This document shows positions 11,991 to 25,200 of a stretch of DNA of 64,000 nt, one piece after another. The stretch is taken from assembly GCA_027422505.1 (NCBI GenBank), contig JAPQWV010001401.1:1-64000 (forward strand). The letters run 5' to 3'. The notes under the pieces were generated by a model. The model was not told where the DNA came from. It made no database searches and saw only the letters and a list, made by a program, of their open reading frames with translations. Origin of the DNA: Craterostigma plantagineum (taxonomy: Eukaryota; Streptophyta; Magnoliopsida; Lamiales; Linderniaceae). The translations under genes and the position numbers were made by a program. Positions within the stretch are counted from its first letter, which is position 1, and every line of letters starts with the position of its first letter.

Positions 11991-12943
11991 GTGTTATATA
12001 TTAAATGACCAGCCGAAAGAGTAAGTGAAGCTTTCTCAATATTTTATCAATTTTATATTTGAGCTATACGTAATTTTATAACGCTTATTGATTAAGAACG
12101 TGGTTTGTGGTCAATTATTGATGTGTAACTTAACTTAGAACTTGGTAGTTTGGAAATACTTTTTTGCGTATACGATGCTTATTATTTCAATTTAAAACTA
12201 AGTATCAGACGGGAGAGTTGAACATTTGTTGGAAGTCTCTTCTTATTGTGTTTAGGGTTTTAATTTTTTTGTTTTGCTTTCCCTCATTACAAACTATCGG
12301 CGCTTGATGTCACCAAATAATGAATGTCACGATTAATGTTGACCAGCACCAACACAACATATTACGACGTGGTATGGGCTTGCAATGATTTATTGCAAGC
12401 CATGTGGCTTTTGCTTCCTTGTACGAAATACAAACGACCGTTGTCATGCACTAGCATGCTATTATGCCTCCTCATCAACTCTTCAAGTATAGTTGCTATT
12501 TTGTTTTGTTTAAGTAAATAGATTTTGTCTCTTTCAAAGTTGAAACACATGCATAGCAATGAGCAATTGTTCCATAATTTAATCTGTTGAAATGATTCAC
12601 TCAAGAGTCAAGACCACAAATCGCCACCACCAATGGTGTATTGGGCCAAATTGCCAATAATAACGTTTCTAATCGTTGCTTTCATTTCTACACTTCAATG
12701 GCCCATGGTTATTTATCATTTAGGGGTACATTTATAATATTTTAAACCTCAGGTGGCAATGCGCAATTTGATCCTATGGCCCTACTGATACTGAAGTGTA
12801 ATTCCAAAAATAACCTTCGCCAAACAGCAATATTTTTCAACAGAGAAGAAAAAAACCACTGTAAATGCCTCCGCACAGATCTCTAAATTGAAGATCTGTT
12901 CGATCTTCGATCAAATTCTTGGCCGAGTGGTAAAATACGTCCA
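11991..12943. other. Spacer with COG8 5' UTR
   Basis: The region is AT-rich and lies between the start of the BIG GRAIN 1-like gene and the COG8 ATG. The last ~100 bases are probably COG8 leader. No gene, RNA or clear repeat is seen. Confidence 0.5.
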
Positions 12944-15900
12944 ATGGCGTCAGCCGAATCGCGTCCGTCGAACGACGACGCATCGACGGAGATGGCGAGT
13001 CCTCTTCTACTGCCACTCGCCTCGGCTGCTCAGCAACCGTACATCTCGGAACTCCTCTCATTCACTCTCGATCGCCTGCACAAGGTAAATTTTTCCGCGC
13101 GTTTCGTTCATCACGGGTTTATGAATACAGAATATTGGACTTGCTAGGTTTTTTGTGTTTCTTTGGTGAATTAATGGAGTACTTGATTGTTAGTAGAAAA
13201 TTAATTGAATTGTTTGTAATTAGCTGCTAGTCAATATTGAGTTTACTGCATGTGCTCGCCACTGTAAAATATAGATGCATTCATCTGCGGGGGTGTTGTT
13301 TGTAAGTATTGATCCGAGATTTTTTATCTGTGCTGATGAATCTAAATGGTTGGGCTATGTGTGGTGGCGATTACTAATTTTCGTTGGTTTCTGTGCCTTG
13401 TGTTTGATTGATATCGTTAGGAAATCAGGCGATTTTTTTTTTATATTGTTAGTAGCTATTAGTCACGATATCAAGCGATTTGATTTATATTGTTTGTAAA
13501 TTACTGGACTATTATGTTTCTGAGTTGGAATGTTAACTGCAATTCCACTTATTTCCTCAATTTGACATGTTATTCTATTCTGATGTTTTGGTAATGATGT
13601 TTAAGGAACCTGAACTGTTGAGAGTCGATGCGGAGAGAATACGGCGTCAGATGGCGGAGGTAGCTGTTGGAAACTATCGTGCATTTATTGCTGCAGCTGA
13701 TGCATTGGTTGAGATAAGGGAGGAGGTTACGTCAATCGATAAGCATCTTGAGGCTTTGGTAATTAATGTATTTGTGGATTATTTGCAGATTTATCAAGAC
13801 GATCAAGACGGCATTTTACGTGATATGTTTTAAGTCTACTATTCTAATTAGATTCTTAACATCTCGTGTAGATAGCTGAAGTTCCAAAATTGACCTCTGG
13901 TTGCGCTGAATTTGTTGAGTCAGCGGAACATATTTTGGAGAAAAGAAAGATGAATGAGAAGCTGCTGGAAAATCATAGTACTTTGCTTGACTTACTTGAA
14001 ATTCCTCAACTCATGGACACGTATGTCCCAATCAAAATTGTTTTGTCTTAACGGATGCTATGATGATATTCTTCCTCGGTAGCGTCATGGCTACTTACAA
14101 TTGATTGTATCTCTTATTGCAACAGATGTGTAAGGAATGGAAATTATGACGAGGCTCTCGACTTGGAAGCATATGTTGCCAAACTTACAACCATGCACCC
14201 TAAGTGAGTTTCTTTTGTTCAAGTAATGCAGTTTTCCATTTCTCAATTGATCCTACTGTTTATTGAGGACGCCTGATTCTCTGCCTTTTTTCGCTCCGTT
14301 CGAACAAGAATTCCTGTGATTCAGGCTCTAGCCACCGAAGTTCAGTATACCACTCAGTCTCTTCTTTCTCAGCTTCTGCAGAAACTAAGATCAAATATTC
14401 AGGTACCATGCTCTCAATCAGATTAAAGATGCTGTTAAGGCAATCTTACTTGAATCTAATGGCTACGATCTTATATGAATGATACAAATTATTCTTTCAG
14501 TTGCCTGAATGCCTCCGAATCATTGGATATTTACGGCGAATAGGAGTTTTCAGCGAGTATGAAATGCGTTTACTGGTAGAGTTCCCTTACTATGATTTAC
14601 AATGACTGTCTAACCGTGTCCTCTCATGTTTCTGGTGTTTCTGATGAAGTATCCTTTCTCTATGTTAAGTTCCTAAGATGCCGCGAAGCCTGGCTTAGTG
14701 GGATACTTGAAGACTTAGACCAGAGAAATCCTTATGAATATCTGAAAGGGATGATAAACTGTCACAGAATGCATCTTTTCGATGTTGTAAACCAATACCG
14801 AGCTATTTTTGCTGATGACACGTCGGGAAGTGAGGAGAACTATGATGGGGACTTCTCTTTGACTGGGCGATGCATCAAATTACCCTGCACTTGAAGACTC
14901 TCAAAGTAATGCTACCAAAGATAAGTGAAGGCGGGTCGTTGTCCAATATTCTAGATCAATCTATGGTGAGCATTAGTTCGATTTTACCTGTCTATATTTC
15001 TATTTTCTGATGTCTCAATCCTGGAAACATTGATGGTGAGCTTACCACACACATGTTAACGAAAGCTGGAAACGAACAGAAAACAAAATTTTTAGACAAG
15101 ACGACGTCTATCTCTCCCCACATTTAGTGAAATCCTCATTGCACCCCATGTTAGAACCAAAAGGATCATGAGCAAGTTGAAGATGGCTGACCTTCACCGA
15201 ACAATCCAATAAAACAGAACCCTCTGCTCATCAGAAGCTATAAATGCATATCAGTCTCATAATTTTATTGCGCCGCACCAATGGACTTTCTCTTATGTCT
15301 CGTTGGCAGTATTGTGCTATGGGCCTTGGATGGGTTGGGTTGGATTTCCGAGGGCTGCTTCCCCCACTCTTTGAAGAGTAAGATTCATTCAATGCAACTT
15401 CTTTTACAGGGTTTTAGTTATCTTTCTACATTTCCATTGTGGATTGTAATGATCATTTGCGCCACAGAGCGGTGCTTAATCTATTCTCGAAGAATATGAG
15501 TACAGCAGTCGAAAACTTTCAGGTAAACTTCAAATATAAACAGTAAGATGTTTGCATGTGCGTGTGTGTGCGCGCGCCTCCCTTTCATCAGATATTAGAT
15601 TTCTGTGGTTGTTCTTGACATTTGATGGATCATCCATAATTGAATATAGCCCATCTTTTTCGCTCCCTCAGTTAATTTGGATTCCCATCGTTGGGTCCCT
15701 CTTCCAGCAGTTGGATTCCCATCCAATAGCTTGGGGGAAGAAACTTCAGAGGATGTTGCACCACCTTCAAACCTCATGGAGCATCCACCTCTTGCAGTTT
15801 TTATCAATGGTAGAATGTCTTGTCCGCTACATTGAAACTGAAAGCACTACAATTCAGAAGTCCTCTCTGCCTCATTTGTCTTGTTCTGACAGGTGTATCG

Positions 15901-16094
15901 GCTGCAATGAATGAACTCCGTCCTTGTGCTCCGTTAAGTTTAAAACACATGCTTGCCCAGGAATTAATCAAGTGTTTGCGAGTTGTTTCTGACTCCCTTC
16001 TGAGATACAACACAACTAGGATGCTAAAAGACAATGAGTCGTCTCTTTTCCTCAAGCTATGCCAAGCATTCATCGAGGTGTGTCTACTTAACTC

Positions 16095-16130
<36 letters not shown>

Positions 16131-16626
16131 CTCTCTCCATAGATTATATAAGCATATTGAGTACTCAGCTGCAACTATTGCTGCTTCTATCAGAATATTA
16201 AAGGCTGCGTTGTTATTCCCAAGCATTTTTCTCTCACAACTATTTGCTGCTCTTTTCTTTCGTTTTGTTTTCTTTTCTCCTAACAATGTCATGGTGTAGG
16301 TTGCTATTCCACATTGTGCCACATGCTTCGGTCGCTGTTACCAAGGTGGGTCCGATCTAATCGCCAACGCTAAGAGCTCTTTCGATGGAATCAACCGTCT
16401 AATCGCATCTTCGCCCTCAAGAGAGCTACCAAAACCAATTCGCAACGCAAACTCGGCCAACAATATTTCGGAGAACGGCGTGGAAAACGGAGGCGTCCAT
16501 AAAATCGAAAGAAGTGTTAGCGCCGATTTAGAGCAGAAAGGACCTTCTTCCTCCCTTACTACCAGTCCACACAGCAAGGGTGAGGAAACACTAGGAAAAA
16601 GAAATATTCAGGAATCACCATTGTGA
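12944..16626 (+). CDS. COG8: Conserved oligomeric Golgi complex subunit 8
   Basis: COG8 (Dor1 family) is a lobe B subunit of the COG tether, which captures retrograde vesicles at the Golgi. ATG 12944 opens a serine-rich N-terminus; exon 1 carries [13 protein letters not shown] sequence ([16 protein letters not shown]). The next exons give [61 protein letters not shown] and [19 protein letters not shown], then [20 protein letters not shown] and [17 protein letters not shown]. Later exons hold [19 protein letters not shown] (near 15310) and [19 protein letters not shown] (near 16020). The last exon (from about 16301) ends at TGA 16624-16626 with a low-complexity serine-rich tail. One base is missing near 14863, in a T run, which breaks FSFDWAMH. 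Length is close to the usual plant protein of about 570 residues. Confidence 0.93.
16099..16138. repeat. (CT)n microsatellite in a COG8 intron
   Basis: A nearly pure CT dinucleotide tract lies just after the splice donor of the penultimate COG8 intron. It may be length-variable. Confidence 0.9.
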
Positions 16627-17195
16627 TCGATACAGTAATCAATGCTTAATTAATCTAAACTGTTTTGAGGCTCTTATTATTTTATTTCTTCTTTTCTATA
16701 AAATCAAGATTGATGGACTATTTGGTCGCAATAGTTGCTTGTGTGGACTGTACCAGAATGTTTTTTGCACTTCCCTGAGGACGCTTGTAATGTATAACAA
16801 TGTTTTGTAGAATGGTTAGAAACCCTTCTTTTGTCACCGTTGTTAAAATTTCAAATATCCATCCAAAAGTTGAAGCAGTATATTTTTCATTTCTTAACAT
16901 TCGTCCCAACCAGCGTAGGAGCATTTCTTGCTGGAGATCAAAAAAATGTCGAGAAAAAAGGTTTATTATGCGTCTGTTACATACACGTGGAAAGAAAGAT
17001 GAGCATATGTACATTTCTCCCCTTATTCTAAGGATTTGAGCATCAACTATACAGCAATGGAAGTTCTTGCGTAGCCTTTTATCATCAAATTACAGGCCAA
17101 CACGAATATATGATTCCGCACCTTTGCGGAGAATCTGTATCTAGCAGGCACAAAAGATGAAATATAGACAAATTAAAGAGATGTCAACTTATCAT
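16627..17195. other. Spacer between convergent genes
   Basis: The sequence holds the COG8 3' UTR and the 3' flank of the small minus-strand gene that ends at 17196. Open frames here lack any recognised domain. No repeat is seen. Confidence 0.5.
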
Positions 17196-18214
17196 TCAGT
17201 TCTTATATGAGTAATCGACAGCATATATCAAGACAAAAATCAGGCCTATATATCCCACTGCCGCCAACCACTGTTGGAATTGGAATTGGGAAACACACAC
17301 AATTATATAAGTCAATGTTTTCTGCTGCGATATAATTTTACCTTTGTTAGCCCAATCGGCTTTGGTGGTGGTGCATTGTTGTGTCATCCAACGTCTGTGA
17401 AAATGGAATGAACACTTTGAGGAGAATCTGTGTTCAACCATTTTATCAGCATATATGACATACAAATTGAGCTGTAGGTAGCTCCACAAGAGAGATTAGA
17501 ACAACTCTAAACTAAATCCATCTTCCTCGATATAGTCCAGGGAATGATGTAAAAAGAACTCTATTGATCTGATGAATGAAGGGAGACAACTAGACAAGCC
17601 CATGGCCTTGGGATATAGAAAATTGTTCTTCCTTCCCAATGCATCAAAACCCTCGAAGACTTTGTGTAAATCATTTGTTAGAAAAATCAATACCAATAAG
17701 AGCCTAAAGTAGCATAAAACATGAAAAGGGACTCCCAATGCAGTGGCTTCAACATCTATCAAGCTACAGCAAGTGGAATTCAATATATCATCACTCCTTC
17801 CGAAAAAAAAAAACAAATATCATCACAAAGGAGAGAGAGAGAGAGAGCGAGCGAGAGAGAGAGAGAGAGAGATGTCTGTGGGGGTGACAGAAAGAGGGTG
17901 AGCACGCATAGCTTCAAGCATGTCTACTCAATTCATGCAAGAAAACACCATGTGTGCTCACTCTCTTCTGTCACCACACCCTTACCCCTGTTGTAAAAGA
18001 TAATCATTTTACCAGTAAATAATATATTACAAACACGCATACATATCATGTAATAACGAAATCTCCACAGCAAAAGAAGAGGAAACACCAATCTTCAGCA
18101 TAGAACAAACCCTAATTATAGCGAAAGGAACCTTTTTATTCCAAGCTGAGCCAAGAGAGAGTGCCCTAAGACTCGAAACCCTTCAAAACAGTAAAGCAAA
18201 AACCTGGAGTACAT
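17196..18214 (-). CDS. Small probable tail-anchored protein, unrecognised
   Basis: The last exon begins after an AACAG acceptor near 17272 and encodes KWLAAVGYIGLIFVLIYAVD followed by YSYKN and TGA at 17196-17198. This is one membrane helix at the extreme C-terminus. The exon before it (about 17343-17395, flanked by TTTCACAG and GTAAAA) reads NAPPPKPIGLT in the same phase, giving a proline-rich linker into the helix. A candidate first exon lies about 800 bp upstream, with ATG 18214 and a CAG|GT donor. One extra base is needed in the middle exon to keep a single frame, as in many genes here. The protein would be about 45-60 residues. Function is unknown; an organelle or ER tail anchor is inference. 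Confidence 0.4.
17829..17872. repeat. (GA)n microsatellite
   Basis: An imperfect GA tract with GC interruptions lies inside the presumed long intron of the small minus-strand gene. Confidence 0.9.
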
Positions 18215-19638
18215 ATCCACCGCTCTGAACCCTTTGCTGAAAGAGGATAAGTACTAATCATACTGTTCTATTACGAAAAAGGGACACTGCTATTGATTTG
18301 ATGGGTGAGAGTAGTGCGGTTTGTCGCTTTATGTAGGAATTTGTAAAGTCTTTTAACTAAACGGTGCGAAGTTAGGATTATTTATTTATTTAATTTTTAT
18401 GTGGGGAGTTAGCGTGTGATATTATTTTATTCCATATATTGAAAGAAGAACAAGGTAAGATATATATGGCTCCTACTCATTTACTATCTTTCTTGGCTTG
18501 CATATAAAATCAATTGTTACTAATTTTAAAAGTAATATATCGATTTGAAATAAAAATATTGTCTAACTTGGAGAAGAAAGACAATAAAGGGCCATGTGGA
18601 CCTCATTATAGTAAAGAATATCCTAGATAAACAGCTTTTTCTATTTAAGTATTCAATGGTAGTGAATTATGATGCCACGGCACTTGAAATAGGGTTATTT
18701 TTCAGTTTTTCCCCCAACAATATTTCCGTTTCCAGAAATAGTCATCTTATCGATTTGACTGTTGATATGTATAATCTTTAATTGAAGTTGTAATGAAACG
18801 ATGGACAAAAACTATAATACAAGTAAGCTCTATATATATATTAGATATAGGAAGTAATTTATTGGTGATCACCTATGTGAGCACCTTATCTATTGATGTG
18901 GGAATCGATTCGATGTCATTTCAACATCACATATCGACACTAAGGTTATGCTGTCTAATATTAACACCTTCTGTCGTTAATCGACATTTGAAGCTGATGT
19001 GGTATATTGACGTCTTACATACATTTTTTTTACACTGAAATGAAATAGATCGCATCAACCAGTCACATCAGCAATCCGAAATGTCGCATAAGACACCTAG
19101 AAAGTGTAAATAAGACGATCGCACCTTAGATTTCGATGGGGATGTTAAAATAGCACGAATCGGTACCACACGAACAGGTGCCCATGTTACGGTGCTCCGT
19201 ATAAGTAGCACAGGTAAAATTCCTCAGACATATATATATCTAACGCAATATATAAATTATATATACATATAAATGATGACGCCCTAAAGCCCCACGTCTA
19301 CAAGCTTCCTTATATGTTATAGAGTTACATTACGGCCTCAACCACTCTTTTGCTTCTCCCGAATGAAGAAAAAGTTGAATTTGTCTTTTATTTAATAGTT
19401 TTTTCTCTTTTCATCTGTACTGTAGCATTATGAAACATTATCCCATAAGCGTGTGCCAATAGAAAATCATTACCAGCGACGCTCTTGTTGGAATAGAAAA
19501 AGAAACTGGTGTTAGCGTAGCTGCGTGGATTATTTGTTCGCTAATAAACCTTTTTATTGTTTGGGCAATGGCTTTTCTCTCTATTTCGGACGAAAGATTG
19601 AAATTTTAGAGTGAAAAGGTACTTGGGTTTCGAATTCA
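18215..19638. other. Spacer, possible degraded repeats
   Basis: This 1.4 kb stretch separates two divergent genes. It is AT-rich with a TATATA tract near 19230. Sequence at 18880-19200 has somewhat higher GC and looks unlike the flanks, which may mark an old transposon remnant, but I see no ends or coding sequence. The last ~100 bases are the LOG leader. Confidence 0.45.
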
Positions 19639-21001
19639 ATGGAGAGCAATAATTCAACGAGCGGCCGCAAATTTAAGACAATATGTGTATTCTGTGGGAG
19701 TAATCCTGGTCATAGAAGAGTCTTCAGTGATGCTGCTGTTGACCTGGGAAATGAACTGGTTTGTTTCAATTTTCAACTGTAATTGATTGATTGATGAAAA
19801 ATATTTCAATGTTTGACCATAACTTAGCTGAAAAGATTCCGCTTTTTTTTGTGGGCTTCATCTGATTTTGGAGTCTTATATTGTTTGTTCAGGTGAATAG
19901 GAGAATAGACTTGGTTTATGGAGGTGGTAGTATTGGGCTAATGGGGTTGTTGTCTCAGAGAGTTCTTGATGGTGGATGCCATGTTTTAGGGTAAGCCTTG
20001 GTAAGAAAACAATGCAACAAAAAGAATTACTGTTCATCGTCAGATTCGAGGTGTCCCTCGTAATAAAAGCAGATCATAAGAGGAATGTGCTGATCTGAGT
20101 TTTCCCAAATGTGGATTACAGTCTCATCATGTACTTTTTTTTTAAACTTAAGTTGGTCTATCTCTTTCAATGCCTTGATTTCATTGCTGCCACTACTTCA
20201 ACATGCAGAGTAATCCCAAGAGCTTTGGTTCCCATTGAGGTATGTGATGTGATGCAGTTCTTGATTTTCTTTTTCAACCTTGTTCGTTCAACTTCACGCG
20301 GTAGATTCGTCATTGGGTATGAATTCTTGATAGATTTCTGGCGGGTCGGTTGGCGAGGTGAGAATAGTCGCCGACATGCATGAGCGTAAAGCAGAAATGG
20401 CCCGTGAAGCTGAAGCCTTTATTGCTCTCCCAGGTGAACAGCAAAAACTTTTCTTCTTCACAGTTCGAATGCATCGAATTCTCATTTTTCTTGAATTTTA
20501 GGAGGATATGGGACCATGGAAGAGTTAATGGAGATGATAACATGGGCTCAGCTGGGAATCCATAAAAAGCCAGTAAGTCACTAGTTTAGTTTAGTAGATT
20601 TCTCCCATTCAACATAATGTGAATAAAGCTGTGATCTTTACTGATTATGTAACTCTATGTAGGTTGGTTTGCTCAATATTGATGGGTATTATAACCCTTT
20701 GCTGGCTTATTCGACAAAGGCGTGGAAGAAGGCTTCATAAAGCCTACTGCTAGAGACATAGTTATTTCGGCGACTAATGCTAAGGAGCTTTTAACACTAA
20801 TGGAGGTATACTTTCTTCAATCTTGGGCATGATTTCACCTTTTCAAATCTCAATGTTAAGTACTCAGATGGAAAGATTCTTCACTTTATCATCCTTTATG
20901 ACCGTTTTGCAGCAATTACAGCTTACGAAGATCACGTCGCCCCTCACGAGAGCTGGAAAATGGAAGAACTCGGTAACTATCCCACAGAAAGAAAGGAATG
21001 A
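19639..21001 (+). CDS. LOG8: LOG-type cytokinin riboside 5'-monophosphate phosphoribohydrolase
   Basis: LOG enzymes cut the ribose 5'-phosphate from cytokinin nucleotides and release the active base in the cytosol and nucleus. Exons at 19639-19758, 19893-19990, 20209-20239, 20334-20433, 20502-20572, 20663-20805 and 20913-21001 give the lysine-decarboxylase-like fold: [43 protein letters not shown], the catalytic [10 protein letters not shown], and the signature [20 protein letters not shown]. The C-terminus reads [21 protein letters not shown] missing T near 20712 breaks [12 protein letters not shown], and the phase into the last exon also needs one base. The C-terminal sequence and neighbours resemble the LOG8 clade; the clade choice is less sure than the enzyme class. 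Confidence 0.9.
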
Positions 21002-21458
21002 TTTAAATTCTTGTAGGCTTTTTTCTTTACTACTCACTGAATTAACTGCCCAGGCCAGACACAGATTTGATTCTAATTCTGATTGCCAATGTGTGTTAGA
21101 ATAAGGCCTTGGCCTACCTTTGATTTCTGTCTTTAAAATTCAGACATGGATTCTCTTTCTTGGACTGGACAACCATTTTTACTTGCTTGGCTGTTAATCA
21201 TTTCGTCATCATGTTCAGAAGTTACAACGAAAAAACAACCTGAATCCATCACAATCCGTCCAAAACGTACAGAAGATCATCGAATCAAACAGAAAAAAAA
21301 ACCCAACTTTACATCAAACGATCAACCAAGTGAAAAAGAAAAGAGAAGGAAATAGAAAAGGTCCTCTAAAGTATCGTATATCAGTGAAGTATATAAGAAA
21401 TCCTTTACCTCATCTTCTTCATCCCATCATCATCATCATCATCTTCAGAAGGTCTTTT
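21002..21458. other. Spacer between convergent genes
   Basis: The 3' flanks of LOG (+) and the DUF3511 gene (-) meet here. A short ATC/CAT-rich tract occurs near 21425-21445. No gene is supported. Confidence 0.55.
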
Positions 21459-21780
21459 TCACCACCATCCATAAACAGCCTGCGTGTACTTATTCTTGAG
21501 CCACCTAAAACTCTTCCTAAAAGACCCTTTGACTTTCCCCTCCACAGAGTAGACTTTATAGCTCGCAACTCTCTTCTTCCTCTGAAACTCAGGATCAACG
21601 AACCCCCAAGATTTCGAAGACGCCGACCTTTCCTCCGCCGAGGTTCCGCGGCGGCTCGGCGTAAGCATTGGAAGTGCTGTATGACCTTAAACCATCGTTA
21701 TTGAACGTCGATGGAGGGCCGTAGTACGGCTGAATCTGCATATTTCCGTCTCTATAGGACTTTGATCTGTAATCTTCCAT
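21459..21780 (-). CDS. DUF3511 domain protein, frame broken
   Basis: DUF3511 proteins are short plant proteins of unknown function with a very conserved C-terminus. ATG 21780 opens MEDYRSKSYRDGNMQIQPYY, the usual N-terminal motif. The C-terminal block is in another frame: SWGFVDPEFQRKKRVASYKV, then YSVEGKVKGSFRKSFRWLKN and KYTQAVYGWW, ending at 21459. The two parts join with one base near 21660. The whole protein would be about 107 residues, the normal size, in a single exon. Its conserved basic RKSFRWLK patch suggests binding to membrane or nucleic acid, but this is inference. Confidence 0.88.
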
Positions 21781-22254
21781 TGATTGATTTTCTTGAATGG
21801 GTTTCGTGGAGAAAGATCGATTCTTTGACCTGTGAGAGCTTGAAAGCTTTCGTGGCTGTCTTGTGGGAGGAGAAAAGAAAATAATCCAATATAAATTATG
21901 GGAATGACGCTTCTGCCCCTGTTGTTTTGTTAGGGTGGGAGTTGGACTGACGATTCTGCCCCTGCTTGAAAATTAAAGGAACCATTTCATTTCCATCTCC
22001 CCTAAAATATCAGATGAGAGTAGCTTCGTCTCTCTATTGGCCTCAATTGGTCTCTGTAGTTCTCGCTCCCCACGCGGCCACACCATTCACCTTCGCCCCT
22101 ATTGATTTTCCAATATTCGTGCGAACGTACTAAAATTGTTATCTGTTTTACGAGACGATAACTGTAAGAGATTCGGGAGGAGGACAACGATTTTTCTTCT
22201 TCTTTTTTTCTTCTATAATTTCGTGTTTGTATTCTATTTCAATCTTAATAAGTT
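21781..22254. promoter_or_regulatory. Divergent promoter region, DUF3511 / FTSH4
   Basis: Only 474 bp separate the two divergent start codons. A pyrimidine-rich tract (TTCTTCTTCTTTTTTTC, near 22194-22212) precedes the FTSH4 ATG and is probably its leader. No motif clear enough to name is seen. Confidence 0.5.
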
Positions 22255-25200
22255 ATGGCTTTGAGGCGCCTTCTGACTCGGGTAAGTTGCGGAAATTCAT
22301 TATAGAAATCCCTGATGCATTAGTATTTCGTGTTAACATTTTAGGATTCAGTGATTTGATGATTGTTTGAATCTGTTTTTTTTTTTATCTGTCCGAGAGG
22401 CGAGATGTGTAGTTTGAGGATGAGAAACCCCTAGTTATGGGCTATTTTGACTACAGCTGGTTTGAGTTATGGGTACTTTAGTTGTATAAAAATGGCTTCT
22501 TTCGTTAATTTTTTTGTAAGCTAAAATTTTGTTGTACTAAGCTATTGGTAATCGTTGCCGTAGATAATGTTAGTCCTTTTTTATCATTTATCTTCGGAAG
22601 GTTCTTGAGCCTCATAATTCAAGCGTCAATTTGATGAATTTTCTATTGAATGGGCAACCTTCATATCGTCTTTGGTTCGTGTTGTTAATTTGATTTTCTT
22701 GTGCTTAATTGAAGGAATCCCAGTTGAGGCAGTTAAGCAGTTTTGCTTCTCGAAGTTACCAGATAGCACGATATGCTAAAAGAGCAGCAGGTATTCTCTA
22801 TCACAAGGGAAACGGCTTAGTTTTATGGGCTTATTATATAATGCTACTAAAGTACATCTTCGATCGAATCATTTGGATTCCTGGGTTTTGTTCAGTTGTG
22901 GATTGTCATATCTTCAGTTTTACCATCCTGTGACTCTTGCTCTTTAATTTCTTGATACAGCAAATGGGCGCTCTAGTAATATGGGAACTACTATTGGAGT
23001 TCGATCCAGTAACTTTGGGAGTCTAGCCTACAAATTTCGTGACACCGATAGATCTAATGGTGTTGCATACATTAAGGAGCTTTACCATCGCAATGATCCC
23101 GAAGCAGTCATACAGTTGTTTGAGACTCAACCGTCTTTACATTCCAATCCCTCAGCTCTTGCTGAATATGTCAAGCTCTGGTTAAGGTTGATCGACTTGA
23201 TGAAAGTGAGCTGCTTAAAACATTGCACAGGGTGAGTATATTATATTGTTCTCAGAATTTCTGTTTCGTTCCTTTTTGAGCTCAATGCATGAGTTTGATG
23301 TCTATGTGAAAATTATTTTAACTGTGGACGATGACAGGGATGTCTCGAGCAACTTACACCCAGGTGGATAAAGAGAGTGGTGGAGCACTTTCAGCCCTCA
23401 AGTCTTCGAAAGATGGAGTCCTTGGTACTGCAAGTGCCCCTATACACATGGTGACTGCTGAAGGGGGTAGTTTCAAAGATCAATTGTGGCGAACTGTACG
23501 TTCTTTGGGTTTGACTTTCCTCCTCATATCTGGGATTGGTGCATTGATTGAGGACAGAGGAATTACTAAAGGTGATGTGTTGTTCCTAAAAATTGGTTGA
23601 GAAAATCACGACGAGTATAGAATTATTTTACTAATCAACACAGTTCCTGGAGCAGGGCTTGGATTACATGAAGAAGTTCAACCCAGTATGGAGTCCAATA
23701 CGAAGTTCAGCGATGTGAAAGGGGTTGATGAGGCAAAATATGAGCTCGAAGAAATCGTTCATTATCTGCGTGATCCCAAGGTACTCCATGACTATTGGTC
23801 ATAGACCTTATCCTTACAAGATGGTATCCTTATCATGATTACAGGAACAAACTTCCCGCTCACAACTACCCGTTTTGTCCTTGCAGCGTTTCACTCGTCT
23901 CGGTGGGAAGCTTCCGAAAGGCGTTCTTCTTGTGGCCCCCCTGGAACTGGCAAAACTATGTTGGCAAGAGCCATAGCAGAGAGAAGCAGACGTTCCCTTC
24001 TTCTCTTGCAGTGGCAGTGAATTCGAAGAAATGTTTGTCGGCGTTGGAGCACGAAGAGTGAGGGATCTCTTCGCCGCTGCAAAAAAGAGATCGCCTTGCA
24101 TCATTTTCATCGATGAGATCGACGCCATAGGTGGCAGTCGTAATCCAAAGGACCAGCAATACCTGAAAATGACCTTGAATCAATTGCTAGTCGAGCTCGA
24201 TGGGTTCAAACAGAACGAAGGCATTATCGTGATCGCGGCGACAAACTTCCCAGAATCGCTGGACAAAGCTCTGGTGAGGCCCGGGCGATTCGATCGACAT
24301 ATTGTCGTCCCAAATCCGACGTTGAAGGAAGGAGACAGATCCTCGAATCCCACATGTCGAAGGTAGTCAAGTGAAATAGTTCCTCATTGAAAAAGAATCA
24401 TCGTTCTTCACTATCTCTAAATCATATCAACATTTAATCCCATCTCAAAAAGGTGCTCAAGGCCGAAGATGTCGACCTAATGATCATCGCAAGGGGCACG
24501 CCAGGATTCTCGGGCGCCGACCTCGCAAACTTAATCAACGTTGCTGCCCTCAAAGCTGCAATGGACGGCGCAAAGGCTGTGTCGATGGCCGACCTTGAGC
24601 ACGCCAAGGACAAGATAATGATGGGAAGCGAAAGAAAATCCGCGGTCATATCTCCCGAGAGTCGAAAGCTCACAGCCTACCACGAGGGAGGCCATGCCCT
24701 AGTCGCAATACACACCGATGGAGCTTTGCCCGTCCACAAAGCGACCATTGTCCCTCGAGGAATGGCTCTCGGAATGGTTTCCCAACTGCCCGAAAAGGAC
24801 GAATCGAGCATCTCTCGAAAGCAGATGCTCGCTCGCCTCGACGTGTGCATGGGCGGGCGGGTCGCCGAGGAGTTGATCTTCGGAGAGAGCGAAGTTACTT
24901 CAGGGGCGTCGAGCGACCTTCAACAGGCGACGAAATTGGCCAGGGCTATGGTGACAAAGTATGGGATGAGCAAACAAGTAGGCGTAGTGGCCCACGATTA
25001 TGACGATAATGGGAAGAGTATGAGCACGGAGACGAGGCTGATGATCGAAAGGGAAGTGAGGGAGTTTCTCGACCGTGCGTACAACAATGCGAAGGATATC
25101 CTCACGACTCATAATAAGGAGCTCCACACACTGGCAAATGCTTTGCTCGAGAAGGAGACTTTGACTGGAAATCAGATCAAGGCTTTGCTCAGTAACGTGA

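Noticed and set aside
15804..16322. 172-codon open frame on the minus strand in COG8
   Set aside because: It runs antisense through COG8 exons and the CT tract, with low-complexity RERERE sequence and no domain.
17496..17816. 106-codon minus-strand frame before the small tail-anchored gene
   Set aside because: It lacks domain similarity and lies in the presumed intron; likely chance.
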